A stretch of DNA of 64,000 bases from Datisca glomerata (lineage: Eukaryota; Streptophyta; Magnoliopsida; Cucurbitales; Datiscaceae): positions 1,860,001-1,924,000 of the forward strand of contig QANY01009110.1 in the NCBI GenBank assembly GCA_003255025.1. Reading direction: 5' to 3'. The notes under the pieces were generated by a model. It saw only the letters and a list, made by a program, of their open reading frames with translations, was not told the origin of the DNA and ran no database searches. Each line of letters starts with the position of its first letter. Position 1 is the stretch's first letter. The position numbers and the translations under genes are program-made. Below are positions 34,600-47,500 of the stretch, piece after piece.

Positions 34600-36064
34600 A
34601 AAGATGATTACACATAATACTTGTGTAAATGTAAAGCATTCCAAGGTTTGGGCAAGTCGCTTCCCTCATTCGTCATTAGGTAATAAGATTCATTTCCTAC
34701 AGTCGCTTTGACTATAAAGGGTCCTTCCCAATTTTCCTTCATTTGGTAGAAAAATCTTTTTTAGCACAAGATCTCCTGCTTGGAACTGTCGTCCACTGAC
34801 TCTTTTCTAGAAATACCTCGTCCTTTTTTATTGTATTTGGCCATCTTTATCAGAGCTGCTTCTCTTTTTTCCTCTAGAAAGTCCAGACCTTCGGTCATCC
34901 ATTCACCGTTGGTAATTTCGTACATTTTTTATCTCACAATGGGACATTCAATTTCCACTGCTATAACAGCTTATGGACCAAATGTTAAAGCAAACAGAGT
35001 TTTTCCAGTTGGCTCTTGTGATGTTGTGCGATACTCCTAAAGAATTGATAGTAACTCTTCAACCCATTTTCCTTTGGCAGCTTCTAGTCATTTTTCAAAT
35101 TTTACAATATCGTTCTATTTGATCTTTCTACCTACCCGTTGCCTTGTAGGTAGTACGAAGTTGATAGTCTATTCTTTATCCGGAGATCATTGCAAAAAAG
35201 CTTTTCGCCTGGCTTATAATGAACTGAAGCCCATTATCTGAAATAAGTACTTTAGGGATCCCGTACCTACACGCAATGTTTTTACCTTAAGAACTGCCTT
35301 GCCTCTTCTAGTCACACTCTTACTAATGCTTCCGCTTCTATCCACTTTTTAAAGTTGGTAGTCGCCACTAGTAAGAATATTTTCTGAGCAGGAACCATTG
35401 GTAGTGGGCCAACCACATCAATTTCCCATTGCATAAACGGTCATGGGCTTAGCAGTATCTGTAATGCTTCGGGAGCCACTTTTGGTACGGGAGAGTATTG
35501 TTGGCATTTTTCGTTCTTCGTCACAAAGGACTTTACTTCTTCTTGCATTTTTAGTCAGTAGTACCCTTCATTACGCCATAATTCATTGAGGTTGATCCCG
35601 AAGTGACGGTCTATCTCGTAGCAGTAGTCTCTATTTATTCACCCCAAGAATGAACTCTCCTTTGTTTCACGAGATGGATTTCGTTAACACAGATAGACCA
35701 AAAATGGTCTTCGCAAGCATTCCGCTTTCTGTTCAAGAATCGATAACGATTTTAAGGAAGACTACCGGGCTCCACGATAGATAAGCCCCTATCATCTCTA
35801 TGCGCATTCTGACCTTAGCTTTAACTTGTTGGCTAGAGATCTCCCACCGGAATTATTTCCACATATTCATTCATGTACTTTGGTCATTATATATTGGGCT
35901 TCTGTTGGGGAAAGACATTTGAGGTATGGACCCGAGAATGATCTTCTATACAACTCCTCATCGATCGTGGTGTATCTAGTACTCTGATGTTGGAGCTTCC
36001 GAGCTTCTATTCTGTTGGCTGGGAGCTTTTGATTGAGTATGTATTGCACTATATTCTTGTCCAA
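34600..36064 (-). pseudogene. Integrase region of the gypsy element
   Basis: At the upstream end the - strand reads LYRRSFSGPYLKCLSPTEAQ (35867-36064), the integrase N-terminal zinc-binding neighbourhood. At the downstream end (34640-34745) it reads NWEGPFIVKATVGNESYYL and NEGSDLPKPWNALHLHKYYV, the GPF/Y-type C-terminal domain. The catalytic core between them is heavily broken. Integrase inserts element DNA into the chromosome; this copy cannot. Confidence 0.75.
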
Positions 36065-36231
36065 TCATCTGCATTATTTTCTGTTGTGACTTCCGCTTGT
36101 ACATACATCTTTGCGCTTGGTTTACTCAAATACTCTATAGTTACTGTTCTTTTGAATGGAATTTGGGTTGATGACCCCAAGCTGGCTAATGTATTTGCCC
36201 TCGAATTTCCTGCTTCAGGTATTTACGTAAT

Positions 36232-36550
36232 CTAATGGTCGTTGAACAACTGGAGTATTTCCTTGGCACTCTGTGAGTATTCTGCCATCTGGCTGTCTTT
36301 TACGTTGTATTTTTCTGCACTTTGGTTAGAAACTAACATTGAATCGTAAAATATTTTTACACTAGTTACCTCGAACTCAATCATGAGGTGCAACCCAACA
36401 AACAACGATTTATATTCTTCTTCATTGTTTGACGCTTGGAAACCAAAGGACAAAGCATGTTTGAAAGTTTCTCCATACAGAGTCTGGATTACCATTCCCA
36501 CTCCGGCTCCGTGATAATTGGATGCCCCATCGACGAATAGAGTCCAAGCG
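36232..36550 (-). pseudogene. Second (archaeal-type) RNase H domain of the gypsy element
   Basis: The - strand reads a DGASNYHGAGVGMVI start and then ASNNEEEYKSLFVGL and VKIFYDSMLV. These are the D, E and D neighbourhoods of an RNase H fold, similar to plant and archaeal RNase HI. Possession of this extra domain beside the usual retroviral-type RNase H is a known trait of Tat elements. Confidence 0.75.
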
Positions 36551-36591
36551 TCTTCTCCTTCTTCCTCGTTCGCTAAATCATGTTTTTCTTA

Positions 36592-37008
36592 TCATCGTAA
36601 GTAAATTCTATAATGAAGTATGCCAGGACTTGAGCTTTTATCATGGTACAAGGCAGCATACCTGATGTCATATGCCCCAAGCTCTATTGCCCACTTCGTA
36701 AGTCTCCCTGATATCTCAGGCAAGTGCGATAAACTTTTTATTGGAAATTTTGTTACCACATTTATGGTGTGCTCTTGAAAATAGTCTCTGAGCTTTCTTG
36801 CAGCAACCATCGAGGTGACTACAAACTTCTCCATCTTCTCGTATCTAGCCTTCGTGGTTGTAAAGATTTTGCTCACAAAGTAGATGGGTTTTTTACACCT
36901 TTCTTCTGTTCTGACAAGTGCTGCACTTACTGCGATTTTTGACACTGCAAGGTAGATGGATAGTTCTTCTCCTGATGAGGGTTTTGACAGTAGCGACAAT
37001 GAAGTCAA
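36592..37008 (-). pseudogene. First RNase H region of the gypsy element
   Basis: An open stretch of 138 codons reads LYLAVSKIAVSAALVR-like text (IYLAVSKIAVSAALVRTEE), PIYFVSKIFTTTKARYEKME, then LPEISGRLTKWAIELGAYDI. This is the RNase H that follows reverse transcriptase in Ty3/gypsy polyproteins. The N-terminal acidic residue common in active enzymes (a YxAVS start) is replaced by the variant typical of Tat elements. Confidence 0.75.
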
Positions 37009-37170
37009 GTACTCTTTGTTTTTCAGTAAATCATCTTCACATTCCTCATCTCACTACCGTCTAGAATTTTTCAACTTGGCAAATAACGGTCTGTAATTTC
37101 CTGTTGGCTTGGACAAGAATCTATTTAAAGCAGCTAACTTTCCTGTTAACCATTGGATCTCCTTTTTCGT

Positions 37171-37941
37171 CTATGGTGATTTCAAGTCTATGATTGCTTT
37201 TACCTGATCAATATTGATTTTGATTCTCCTACTGTTCACCAGATACCTTAGACACTTTCTCGCTTCCACTCTAAAAGTATAATTTTCCAGATTCAGTTTT
37301 ATATTCCTTTTTCTCAGGGTAGAGGATGTTTTTTCCAGGTTACGAATGTGATCTCCCCTTCTTCTTGCTTTGACAAGCATATCATTTACATATACTTCTA
37401 TCGTCTTCCCTATCTGCTTCTTAAAGATATTATTAACCAATCTATGATATGTCGCCCCTGCATTTTTCAATCCAAATGGCATTACAGTGTAGCAAAATAT
37501 TCCAAAATCAATAATAAATTATGCTTTTTCCTATTTTGAATGAACCATTTTCACCTGATTATATCCAGAATAAGTATCCATGAAGCTTAGGAGCTCGTGT
37601 CTGGATGTTGCGTCTATCATCTGATCAATTCTTGACAATATATAATTATCCTTTGGGCAGGCTTTATTTAGGTCTGTAAAATCCACACAAATTCTCCATT
37701 TTCCATTCTTTCTCTTCATCGTTACAATGTTTGTCATTCACTCCAGGTAATTGGCTTCTCTGATGAACTTAGCCTTAAGTAACTTCTCACTTATTCTTTT
37801 ATTGCCTTTTTTTCTCTTTGGAGTGAAAGACCGCTTCTTTTGTTTGATAGGTTTAACTAAAGGATTCACATTCAATTTATGACAAATTATGGACTCGTCA
37901 ACACCTAGCATTTCTGCGGAAGTGGTAGTGAAAATATCCAC
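37171..37941 (-). pseudogene. Reverse transcriptase region of the gypsy element
   Basis: Fragments in order are EMLGVDESIICHKLNVNP, KNGKWRICVDFTDLNKACPK, LLSFMDTYSGYNQ and MPFGLKNAGATYHRLVN, then the active-site box reading YVND where active enzymes have YVDD. A TGA codon splits the protein at YLE (near 37738), where a tryptophan is expected, and a frameshift or gap lies around 37480-37540. Loss of the second catalytic aspartate alone would disable polymerisation. Confidence 0.85.
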
Positions 37942-38440
37942 GTTCTTTCTAAGGAACTGAACGACTCTCCTTTTTCTGCTTCAGACAGTTCCGCTCCCAC
38001 TGTCGTTACTTTTCCATTTCCCAAATCTACAGGTTCGATCTCGCTTCTGGCTTCATATCTTGGGTTGCTCTCGCTCGGTTCATCCGCATCTAATTGCTAT
38101 TGTTCAGCCTTTTCTTCCCCGCTTTCAAGAACAGGGAGATCATTTTTCTTTATGGAATCAAATGCCAACACTGTGCAGCATCTGGAAGATGCTTGATCCC
38201 CCAATACGGTTCGTACCCCATTTGGCGACAAATATTTCAATGTGTGGTAGTAGGTTAACGGAACAACTCTCATCTTGTGAATCCACGTTCTTCCCAGGAA
38301 TCGTATTGTAGGGCGACCATGAACCAATGACCATAAAATCAGTATAGTTAAATGGGTTAGCCCATACCGGGAATGGAAAAATTCCTTCAAAATACATTAT
38401 CGTTCCATTGAACCCTATGTGTGGCTATGTTGGGCCGTGC
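37942..38440 (-). pseudogene. Protease-to-RT linker region of the gypsy element
   Basis: Minus-strand frames recall the LGRPTLN...VVSTYHLKMKFPT-type segment found after the aspartic protease of Tat elements, here decayed to GRTWIHKMRVVPLTYYHTLK and NGVRTVLGDQASSRCC. The protease DTG/DSG box itself was not identified with confidence. Confidence 0.5.
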
Positions 38441-38759
38441 AACTTATGGGCGTCTATCACAATCTTATCAAGAGTTGAACATTAGAATATGTTCAAAGCA
38501 CTTCCATCATCAATCAACACTCTCCGCAGCAAACAGTTCGCAATCTGAATGGTTATATCAAGATTATCATTGTGTTCATCATGTCCGTTGCCTTCTTCAC
38601 AAAAATATCAGCACGCTTCCAACTACTTTCTTTAGGTCATTTTTTACTTCGGGGGTGGGCATTTTGCAGTATATTTTTCTTTCCTTCTTGGTTGTTCCTT
38701 TTGATTCTATCATGGCGATGTCGGTGTCCACTATTCTCAATGGTTCCTTATCCCTAGGG

Positions 38760-40215
38760 TGTTATTGCTTCTCATCCCTCCTTGGTTGGTCGCGTCTTAA
38801 AACATACTCCTTCAAATGTCCCTCCTGAACGAGCTTCTCAACGTAGTCCTTTAGTTGGTAGCAATCCTGGGTTTCGTGACCAGCACTCTGGTGAAAGTAG
38901 CAATATTTATCTTTATCCCATGGATCTAGCTCCTTTGTAATTGGATGAGGATGTTTCAACCAAGGTTCATCCTTGATAACTTCGAGAATTCGATTTACTG
39001 GGATATTCCATGGGGTTTATATTATGTCCCTGGGTTGAATTCCTCCAGCTAGTCTTAGCCGTTTCCCAAAGTTACCATGCTTCTCATCTTCCTTCTTTTC
39101 AGAATGTTCTGATCCACCCTTTCCTGTTCTCGCGGTACTGTCAACCTTGCGATGCACCAAATTCCATTGTTCAAAAAACTTGTGAATGTTATTATTTTCT
39201 TCCTCTAGGGCTATGTACGTCTGTGCTCGGAGGAATTTTTCTTCCATGGTGAGTGTCTTATTCTTGGATAGATCTTCGAATAGTTGAGAGTGAGATTTAG
39301 GCTGCTTCTGAATGACAATCTAGCCACACAATCATCACAGTTTTCCACCTTTGCCATTTTATCTTTGAAACGATGCGTATACTCCTAAAATGATTCTCCT
39401 TTCTTAATCGTAATCATCATAAGGTGTTCTGTTCCATCATCATTCGGTAGGTGGAGTACTGCTCTAGAAAAACAGAAGACATTCTAGTAAAATTATTAAT
39501 TGAGCAATGTGGTAAAGGGTGGTACCACTTTAGCACATTCCCGTCCAGACTGGCTAGGAATATTCAGCACAAAAGTTCATCGTCATGCTGATGAAGTGCC
39601 ATTACTTGCTTGAAACGGCGTAGGTGGTCAACAAGATCTGAATTCCCTTCGTAGCATTTAAACGTGGGGGCACATATATCTTTGGTATCAGCGCTGATAG
39701 GATTTTTGGGCACAGTGGGGAGCGAGTTAAAGTTTCCAGATTTGTTACTTTGCTTGCTCCTAGTTTCCTCATCTCAAGCATCTTCCGCTCCAACATCCTT
39801 TCTATTGCCCGCTTCTTGACTGATTGGGCGAGCCAGTTCTCATCGGTGATTCCTTTCCCTTTAACACGCGAAGTGGTTTCAGAGATTTCCGCGACGGATG
39901 TTGTGGCTGGCTACTGGTTTTGGTTGCTGCCGCGTCTGCCCCCTTTGCTCGTGGTTCTGATCTTATGCTTCACACTCTAGTGCCGCAGTATGCTGGCTGA
40001 CTTTCGCTCTTGTTCCCGTAATTTTCACTGTAATGTGGCAATCTGCCCCTATACGGCCGGCCAAGCGTTCCGCAATGCTTCACTGTTACGACTCTCCATT
40101 CCTTGCATCCCGCTCAGTATGGTTTGAATCATGTCGTGCACTCCCATTAGCTGCGCGAGTTGATCCAAAGGATTGGTAGTTGATCTCGTGCACCATGTGA
40201 TCTAGTGCGAGGCAT
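38760..40215 (-). pseudogene. Gag region of the gypsy element
   Basis: A start codon at 40215-40213 begins MPRTRSHGAR, and a shifted frame continues PLDQLAQLMGVHDM and QTILSGMQGME. Later parts read MEEKFLRAQTYIALEEE (39247) and YCYFHQSAGHETQDCYQLKD (38900s), the histidine/cysteine-bearing gag motif of Tat elements, then VEKLVQEGHLKEYVLRR. Gag forms the particle that packages the element RNA. At least three frameshifts or stops break this copy. Confidence 0.75.
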
Positions 40216-40269
40216 CTTCAATTATCTTATTGAGTAAAAGTTCTCAGGCTCTCAATGAAAAGCACAAAA

Positions 40270-40655
40270 TGTAAAAGAAAATTTCTTCACACTCAAAAAA
40301 TAAAGAATAATAAGATATATATATATCAAGAACAAGTGAATAATTACTTGAGTTTGTATTAAATGAATCGACTTACAACTTGCCTATATTTATAAGTTCT
40401 TGATTAGTTATAAGATTTAGTTAAATCCCTCTAAACCTGAGGAATCAACATAATATTTCTCCAAGATTTAACTTATTACATCATACTAAGTTTATCTAAT
40501 CTACAACTGCTCATATCTGAATCGTCATGTGAGATATGATGGGATCAACGGTTCATGTGAGTTTTTCCGCTCGGTCACAGTGGCAATCCACTTTTCCTGC
40601 TTCTGATTGGCCATGCTTGCTAATGTGGCTTCTCAGATGATTTTTTACCTGTACA
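40270..40655 (-). repeat. 5' LTR of the gypsy element
   Basis: 386 bp, partner of 30939-31332. On the coding strand it would hold the promoter; a TATAAATATAGG-type box is visible at about 40385-40395. Confidence 0.88.
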
Positions 40656-40660
40656 ATAAC
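40656..40660. repeat. Target-site duplication of the LTR element, right copy (ATAAC)
   Basis: Identical to 30934-30938. Confidence 0.8.
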
Positions 40661-41340
40661 AATAATTCTCTTGTGAAATTAGCTAATCTTTCGTGTTAAT
40701 ACATGTAATATAATAGCATGAAATTAGGAAGAGTCCCTTGCAACATTTTGGGGTAATGAAATGGATTTGGACAAACACATCTAAACCGGCTAAATTTAAT
40801 TAAACGATCCATATCTTCTCTATCTCTATCTCTACTATATTTAAAAGGGTTTAAAGAGGAGAAACTTTTGATTCCCCTTTTACCCTTTAAACTCCACTAA
40901 ATATAGTGTAAGATTAAGTTTTTCTTTATATTTAATTAATTTATAATTCTATTAACTAATTATTTTTTTAACAATACTTTATAAAAGTTAATATTTTATA
41001 TTATTGTGTTATTAGGGATGTGACGGATTATGTATAAGATTTAGAGATCCATATATCATAAACATTATTTCATTCAATAATAATGATTTAGTCAAGTTTT
41101 TTATTTATAATAGTTTTATTATAAATATACCTATACTACCTGATCATTTTTTGTGATAGTTTAATTATGAATATGAAAAAATTATCATTCATATNTATAT
41201 ATCCCGATCTTGAAAATTAGGGATTGAGATTGTCCGACATTAGCACTCTCGTTGCAGGTAGTTTGACCCGTATTGACCATCTGATCATATCGGACGGTTC
41301 TGATCTGACCAAACTGACAAATATAAAAATCACTTTATGG
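40661..41340. other. Intergenic region before the decarboxylase gene
   Basis: No gene. TCTCTATCTCTATCTCTACT followed by ATATTTAAAAGGG at about 40816-40850 resembles the 5' terminus of plant Helitrons (plus orientation), but no matching 3' end was found. One unresolved base is present at 41195 within an AT run. Confidence 0.4.
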
Positions 41341-41341
41341 G

Positions 41342-41392
41342 TTCAGCTCATCTGAACCGTCAATGTCTGATAGATGGTTAAGATGAGCTGAA
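41342..41392. promoter_or_regulatory. Perfect 12-bp inverted repeat upstream of the decarboxylase gene
   Basis: TTCAGCTCATCT (41342-41353) and AGATGAGCTGAA (41381-41392) are exact reverse complements, 27 bp apart and about 125 bp upstream of the TATA box. It could be a dyad binding site or a MITE remnant; the neighbouring GGACGGTTCTGATCTGACC text is also repetitive in style. No factor can be named. Confidence 0.4.
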
Positions 41393-41515
41393 TTGTACAA
41401 CGGGAGAGGCGAGGTCCTACTCTACAATTACCGATCTGATTGGTTCACATGCGCCGAGTCTCAAATCTTGCAGATAAAATAATTATTAGATCTTAGACAA
41501 CTCTCCGCGTAGCTT

Positions 41516-41522
41516 TATATAA
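41516..41522 (+). promoter_or_regulatory. TATA box of the glutamate decarboxylase gene
   Basis: TATATAA at 41516-41522, 74 bp before the ATG, places transcription start near 41550 and gives a short leader. Confidence 0.65.
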
Positions 41523-41595
41523 CGCTGTTGTTCCCCATCTTTCTTCCTCGCCATATCCCTCTCCCTCTGACTCTGCCTGTCTCTCCCTCCTCGCC

Positions 41596-44500
41596 ATGGT
41601 GCTATCCAAGGCTGCATCTGAATCTGATGTCTCCGTCCACTCAACTTTCGCTTCTCGATACGTCAGGACCTCTCTCCCGAGGTAATCATACATATCTACG
41701 ATCTTTATATTCTAATCTCTGGTAAATTTCATATGTTAAATAGAAGTTCCGAATTTAAATCTATACCTTCATAATTCACGGCTAGAATGCTAGTTCATAA
41801 GAAATGAAGAAATTGATTAACAAAGTGCAAACGACGATCGGCGAATTGCTCGTATAAAGTAGAGAGGTAATTTGTTGGCGCTGCTGATTCGATTTAAAAA
41901 TCGCAGGTTCAGAATGCCAGAGAACTCGACCCCGAAAGAAGCAGCTTACCAGATCATCAACGACGAGCTGATGTTGGATGGAAATCCGAGGCTGAATCTG
42001 GCTTCCTTCGTCACCACGTGGATGGAGCCTGAGTGCGATAAGCTCATCATGGCATCTATTAACAAGAATTACGTTGACATGGATGAGTACCCTGTTACCA
42101 CTGAGCTCCAGGCATGTCTCTCATTCTTCATTTCTGTCTGTCCCTTTCGTTGTTTTGTCTTCTTGGACCACTGGCTGGACCTATATTCACGCTATTACCC
42201 CCCCCCCCCTCTCTCTCTAAATGGTGCGAATAGATTAAAGAAAATGTTTGTGTTGCGTTAATTACGGTAATTAATTTTGTTGGCAAGTTGTTCACTTTTT
42301 CTTAATTTAACCAAGTACAGTGAGAGATTAGATTTGGCTCTCCATTACCTTAAAACAACATCATATAGAGGGTTTTAAGTGTTTTTTTAAACTAAAATTC
42401 CCTAATTAAAAATAGAGGGTTTTCAGTGTTGAGATCGTAAAAATATATATGAATAATATTCCCTAATTAGTCCGAAACCTTTCGAACCTAAACTATAAAA
42501 ATGATCTGAAATTTTTTGTTTGCAAAATTAGTTGAAAATGATCGGAGTAATAAATTTAATTATAAAAATTACACGGACATAAATTCAGTTACATTAAAAC
42601 CTTTTTATTTGATAACTAATTAGTTAGTCTGACATTTTTTACAATTTTTTCCACACATTTTTACATTTTTTCTTATTTTCCACGATCTTCGTAGTTCTCT
42701 CTAATTAGTTATTATAATTTTTTTTTATAATTAGTCACACATGTGATTCATGACTCGAAACCCAAGGTTTGGGCGGCTTAGCATTATGCTGATCACCATA
42801 GGTCTGACAATATTTGAATATTGATTTTATAATATTCTAAAACTCTTGGGATATATATATTTTTTTTTGGTAAAAAATCAAGACCTTGTAGACTTTCGGT
42901 TGAATGTTGGTAGTTTTTTATCATTATTTTTTTACTTAATTTAGAATATTAATGCATATATTACTAAAAACAATATAACAAAAACTTGTAGTAGTATAAA
43001 TCAGGATGAAAAATCGCGATTTCAGAATAATTTTATGCTTGTGCTTTTAATTCCTGACCTGCACTCGCAGTATCTTTCTGGAGAATGTTATCATATCTTC
43101 CAGCTTTATTTGTTGTATTGGATGAAAGTGACAGATATTTTTTAATTTTCTTATTCTACGTTACTTTAATTATCACTTCAGTACACTTTCTGGTATACAA
43201 ATACAATAACAAGTTTTTTGTGTAAATAATTTTGATGACTTGTGATTTTAATTGTAAGCCAAATCTCTATTGTCCAAATTCAACAGAAAGATTTGGCTTT
43301 GTTTATGTATCAATTAATTATTTTTGTGTTAGACAACTATTTCTAATAAACTCGTCTGCCAATTTTAAACTCTCTATTTTTTTTACATTGAATGAAATGA
43401 TGGGTAAACTCTTCACACATGAGTCATAATATTTTTTTATTAGAGTTTGTAATGAAATATAATTAACATGTTTATGCAATTTTTTTTTGGAAAAACTATA
43501 TATTCAGTTAAATAAAGTAATGAGTTAATTGAAATACGTCATTTGTTGGACTTGGAGTTTATGCTTTTTAAAATTTTTAATCTCAATGCAAAGATGAGTA
43601 GTTTAGCAGTACGAAACTCGTTAATGAAAGTTTCGAATAAAATAAAATAATGCTTCTGCCGACACGTTTTTCCAATTGAGACTGGATACGTAGCAAGACA
43701 TAGTTAATGATGGGTGATCATGGAGAATTTATTAGGACAACGGGCTACGTTAGGGCCGGTAATCCTGACCGTCTCCAACGGTTAATAATTACTCGTGATC
43801 ATGAAGCCATGTGAATAATTGTCAATCAAATCCTCTGCCCCACAAATTGATTAAACGCTGTGTATGCCTCTTTGTTTATTTGTCGTCTGTCTTTACCTAA
43901 CCTACCGCTCCCTTTCTTTTTACACTTCCACAGATCGATGCAGTGTCCGGATCAGGATGTAATAATCACTATTAAATTAATATTGACGAGAATTTTAATA
44001 AAATAGTTTAGTGATCACAACTTGTCAATTAATGAGTATGCGACACATAGTAGTTCATGTTAGGCAACCAATTATTTTTAGAAGTAAAGTACTTTGTGTA
44101 AGAATTAAATGGGGGATTGCTTTGTACGCAGAATCGATGTGTGAACATGATAGCTCATCTATTCAATGCACCACTTGGGGATTCTGAGACGGCAGTGGGA
44201 GTAGGGACGGTGGGGTCATCGGAGGCAATAATGTTGGCTGGCTTAGCTTTCAAGAGGAATTGGCAGAACAAGAGAAAAGCCGAGGGCAAGCCAATTGACA
44301 AGCCCAACATTGTCACTGGGGCCAACGTTCAGGCAAGTAGTTTGATTCTCAAAGATGATTTCTATAAGGCAAATTTTGCATAATTATACCACTTTAGGAT
44401 GTGTTTTAAAAAATAGCAAGTTTTTAATAGATTCAAGTAAATAATAAATTTCTTAAATACCCCTCATCTATATATAGCATATTATCAATTGTTCGGATAA

Positions 44501-47500
44501 ATCATATGGGTAAATCTGATATACTTAGTTAGATGATATATCAAAAAATTAAGAAATTACATTTAACCCATTTAAAACCGTAATTAGTAGTATCTTAAAT
44601 ATCTTTATAAACCACTAATCTATTAACTTCCTCAATTAATTAAATTATGAATAAAAAAACTTAATAAAAATCAAGAAAAACAACAATAAAAATTTCTATC
44701 ATAAATGAAATTTTATTTTAGATAATAATAATTAAAAACAAATGATCATTCGAGTAAAATCAGTGATAAGACTACTATAATTTGACCCACTACTTAAGTT
44801 TAAAAAATTTATAATAAATTTATTTATAATGCTTATTTTTTTCAGTTATTAGATTATATCATAAGTAAATAGGTAATGTACTGGTTACAACTTATCTATA
44901 ATTATGGCAGTGATTAATTCTTGACTTTTATACATGCATTTTTCATAACCGTAATTAAAAGATTAACCAAAAAATTTAAAAAGAAAAAGAAAATCCCTCC
45001 AACAATAACCCTTAAGCAACGTTCTAAATACTCACTACACTCCAAACATTAATTAACAAAAATATAAAATTCCACCAATCATTTATTACCGAAAAAAGGA
45101 AAGAAAAATAATCAAACTATAGTTTTGGTAACTATTAATTAACCATGAAAAAAATATCTTCCACCAATTGTCAATCAACCAACAAAAAATAAATGAAAAA
45201 AATAGGTAAATAAAAAACCTTCCATCTCACGAAATAGAGGAGAAGAGTCCATTGACGTATCAAGCAATCTCAAAAATAAAAAGCTTTGTCAATTGAAAAA
45301 CCAATTTAAAAATAATTAATATAGTCGCATTTCAATATTTTATATATTATATATTTTTAATATATGATGCGCTGTAGGAGTTATCAAAATTATATTTGGA
45401 TATCTATAATCGTTGATTTACTTCATGTATAGGACAATAACTGTATTCTTCTAAAATAAACTATTGATATCTATTGATCAACCAATTTGATGAATACTCA
45501 AATGAAATCGAAATCAATGAATGATCCATTATGTTAATTTAATAAAAAAATATGAAAAACATAAGATTCAAATAAAACTAACCTTCCATTATTGAATCCT
45601 CCAAAAATATATGGAGAGTGGACCGTGAAGCTTGAGATGTCTATAGAATATGAGTGAATAAAACCAAAATGATGTTGACTTTCCTTTAAGCCAATAACCC
45701 AAATTTTTCTTCAAAGACTTGAAAACGTAAAACTTTGTGATAATCTAACGTTAATAGACATAAAAGAAACCAAAATGATGTTGGTTTTCTTTCAAACGAA
45801 ATTAAAAATCCAGACTTCATATCATTCATTGGAAAATATAATTTACATAACCGAAATTCACTAAAATAAGAAACCAAAATCAATCAATTATTATTAATTT
45901 TATTTAAATTAAAAAATAATATTAATTTAACTGTGGGAGTTATCAAAACTACATTTGGATATCTATAATCGTTGATTTGCTTCAAGTATAAGACAATAAC
46001 CGTATTCTTCTAAAATAAATTATTGATATCTATTGATCAACCAATTTGATAAATACTCAAATGAAATCGAAATCATTGAATGATTCATTATGTTAAGCTA
46101 ATAAAAAGCATATGAAATAAATAAGATTCAAACAAAACTAACCTTCAATTATTGAATCCTCTAAAAATATATGGAGAGTGGACCGTGAAGCTTGAGATGT
46201 CTATAGAATATGAATGAATAAAACCAAAATGGTGTTGACTTTCATTTAAGCCAATAACCCAAGTTTTTCTTCAAAGACTTGAAAACGTAAAGTTTGTGAT
46301 AATCTAACGTTAATGGAGAATGAAAGAAATCAAAATGGTGTTGATTTTCCTTCAAACGAAACTGTAAATCCAAACTTCATATCACCCAGATGGAAAAGAT
46401 AATTTACATAACTGAAATTCACTTAAAAAATAAACCAAAATCAATCAATTATTATTAATTTAATTTAAATTAAAATATATATTAATGATAGTATTTAGCG
46501 AATTTCCCTAAATCGTTATGTCTCATTAAGTGAAATAGTCTCACAAAATCAGTTTTTTAAGTCTATAAATGAAGGTTAAAATCGTTATGTCTCATTAAGT
46601 GAAATAGTCTCACAAAATCAGTTTTTTAAGTCTATAAATGAAGGTCAAACGAAACTGTAAATCCAAAAAACTGCGATTTACCTAAAATTTTGAAAAACCT
46701 GTTATCTCTTAATCTAGCTCTCAAAACTTATCTATTTTGTGTAATTATTTTTTCTATAATCTGATTTCTGATAACTGATAATGATTTTGGAATATCATGT
46801 TTGGAACTTTATTCTTTAATATAGAAGCCCACAATTGTTAAAAATAGAAAATTTTAATTTTTCGATTAAAAAACTGTTTTTAACCCTTATCTCAAAGTAA
46901 TTTTGAAATTACATGTTTTAAGATTGTTTTCTGTTTTGGTATTTTATAAAATTCTTCAGAAAAAAAAATATGTATGTTCTCTGTCATATAGATAGAGAAG
47001 TAGTTAACAAGGGTGTAAGTAAAACCGCACAACTTGTTTAAACCGATACCGATCAAATTCGATTGAACCATAACAATTCGGTCAAATTTAGTATTTTATG
47101 CCGTTCAGTTCGTTTTAGTTTAGTAAAAAATGTATGGTTCATCTTGGTATGCGGTCTCTACACAAACTACACCGAACCGCGTCAATACATAAAATATAGG
47201 GTTGGTTTTTTTATATTGTATATATATTTTTCAAACTTCGGCTTTTTACTAGAAACCTAATTTATTAGAGATTTGGTTGATGTTGAAAACTGATTTTTCT
47301 TTTTTAATTTTTTGTAATCTATTAAGGATTTGATAGAGATTTGATTGATATTGAAAAGTGATTTTCCCCTTATTTTTTAATCTATTATGAATTTGCCAGG
47401 ATTTGGTTTTTGTTGATATTGAAAATTTATTTTTTAATATGTTATGGTGTCTGTAAGGCTTAATTCAAAATTGAAATTGAATTTTTTTGGTAGTTTTTTT

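Larger units (their letters stand above)
30939..40655 (-). mobile_element. Full-length Ty3/gypsy LTR retrotransposon, Tat lineage
   Basis: The element is 9717 bp, read on the - strand, with LTRs at 40270-40655 (5') and 30939-31332 (3'). Both LTRs begin TGTACA and end in ..TTTACA on the coding strand, and the flanks are ATAAC on both sides. Domains follow in the order gag, protease region, reverse transcriptase, RNase H, a second archaeal-type RNase H, integrase, then an antisense gene and a 51-bp tandem repeat before the 3' LTR. A second RNase H together with a large 3' region carrying an antisense frame marks the Tat lineage (Ogre/Retand/Grande relatives). A purine run AGGGGCAAA lies just before the 3' LTR; no known primer-binding site follows the 5' LTR. 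Stops, frameshifts and LTR divergence show that it is old and inactive. Confidence 0.9.

Noticed and set aside
42720..42800. Possible tRNA-like B box (GATTCATGACTCGAAACC)
   Set aside because: No A box at the proper distance and no other SINE marks.
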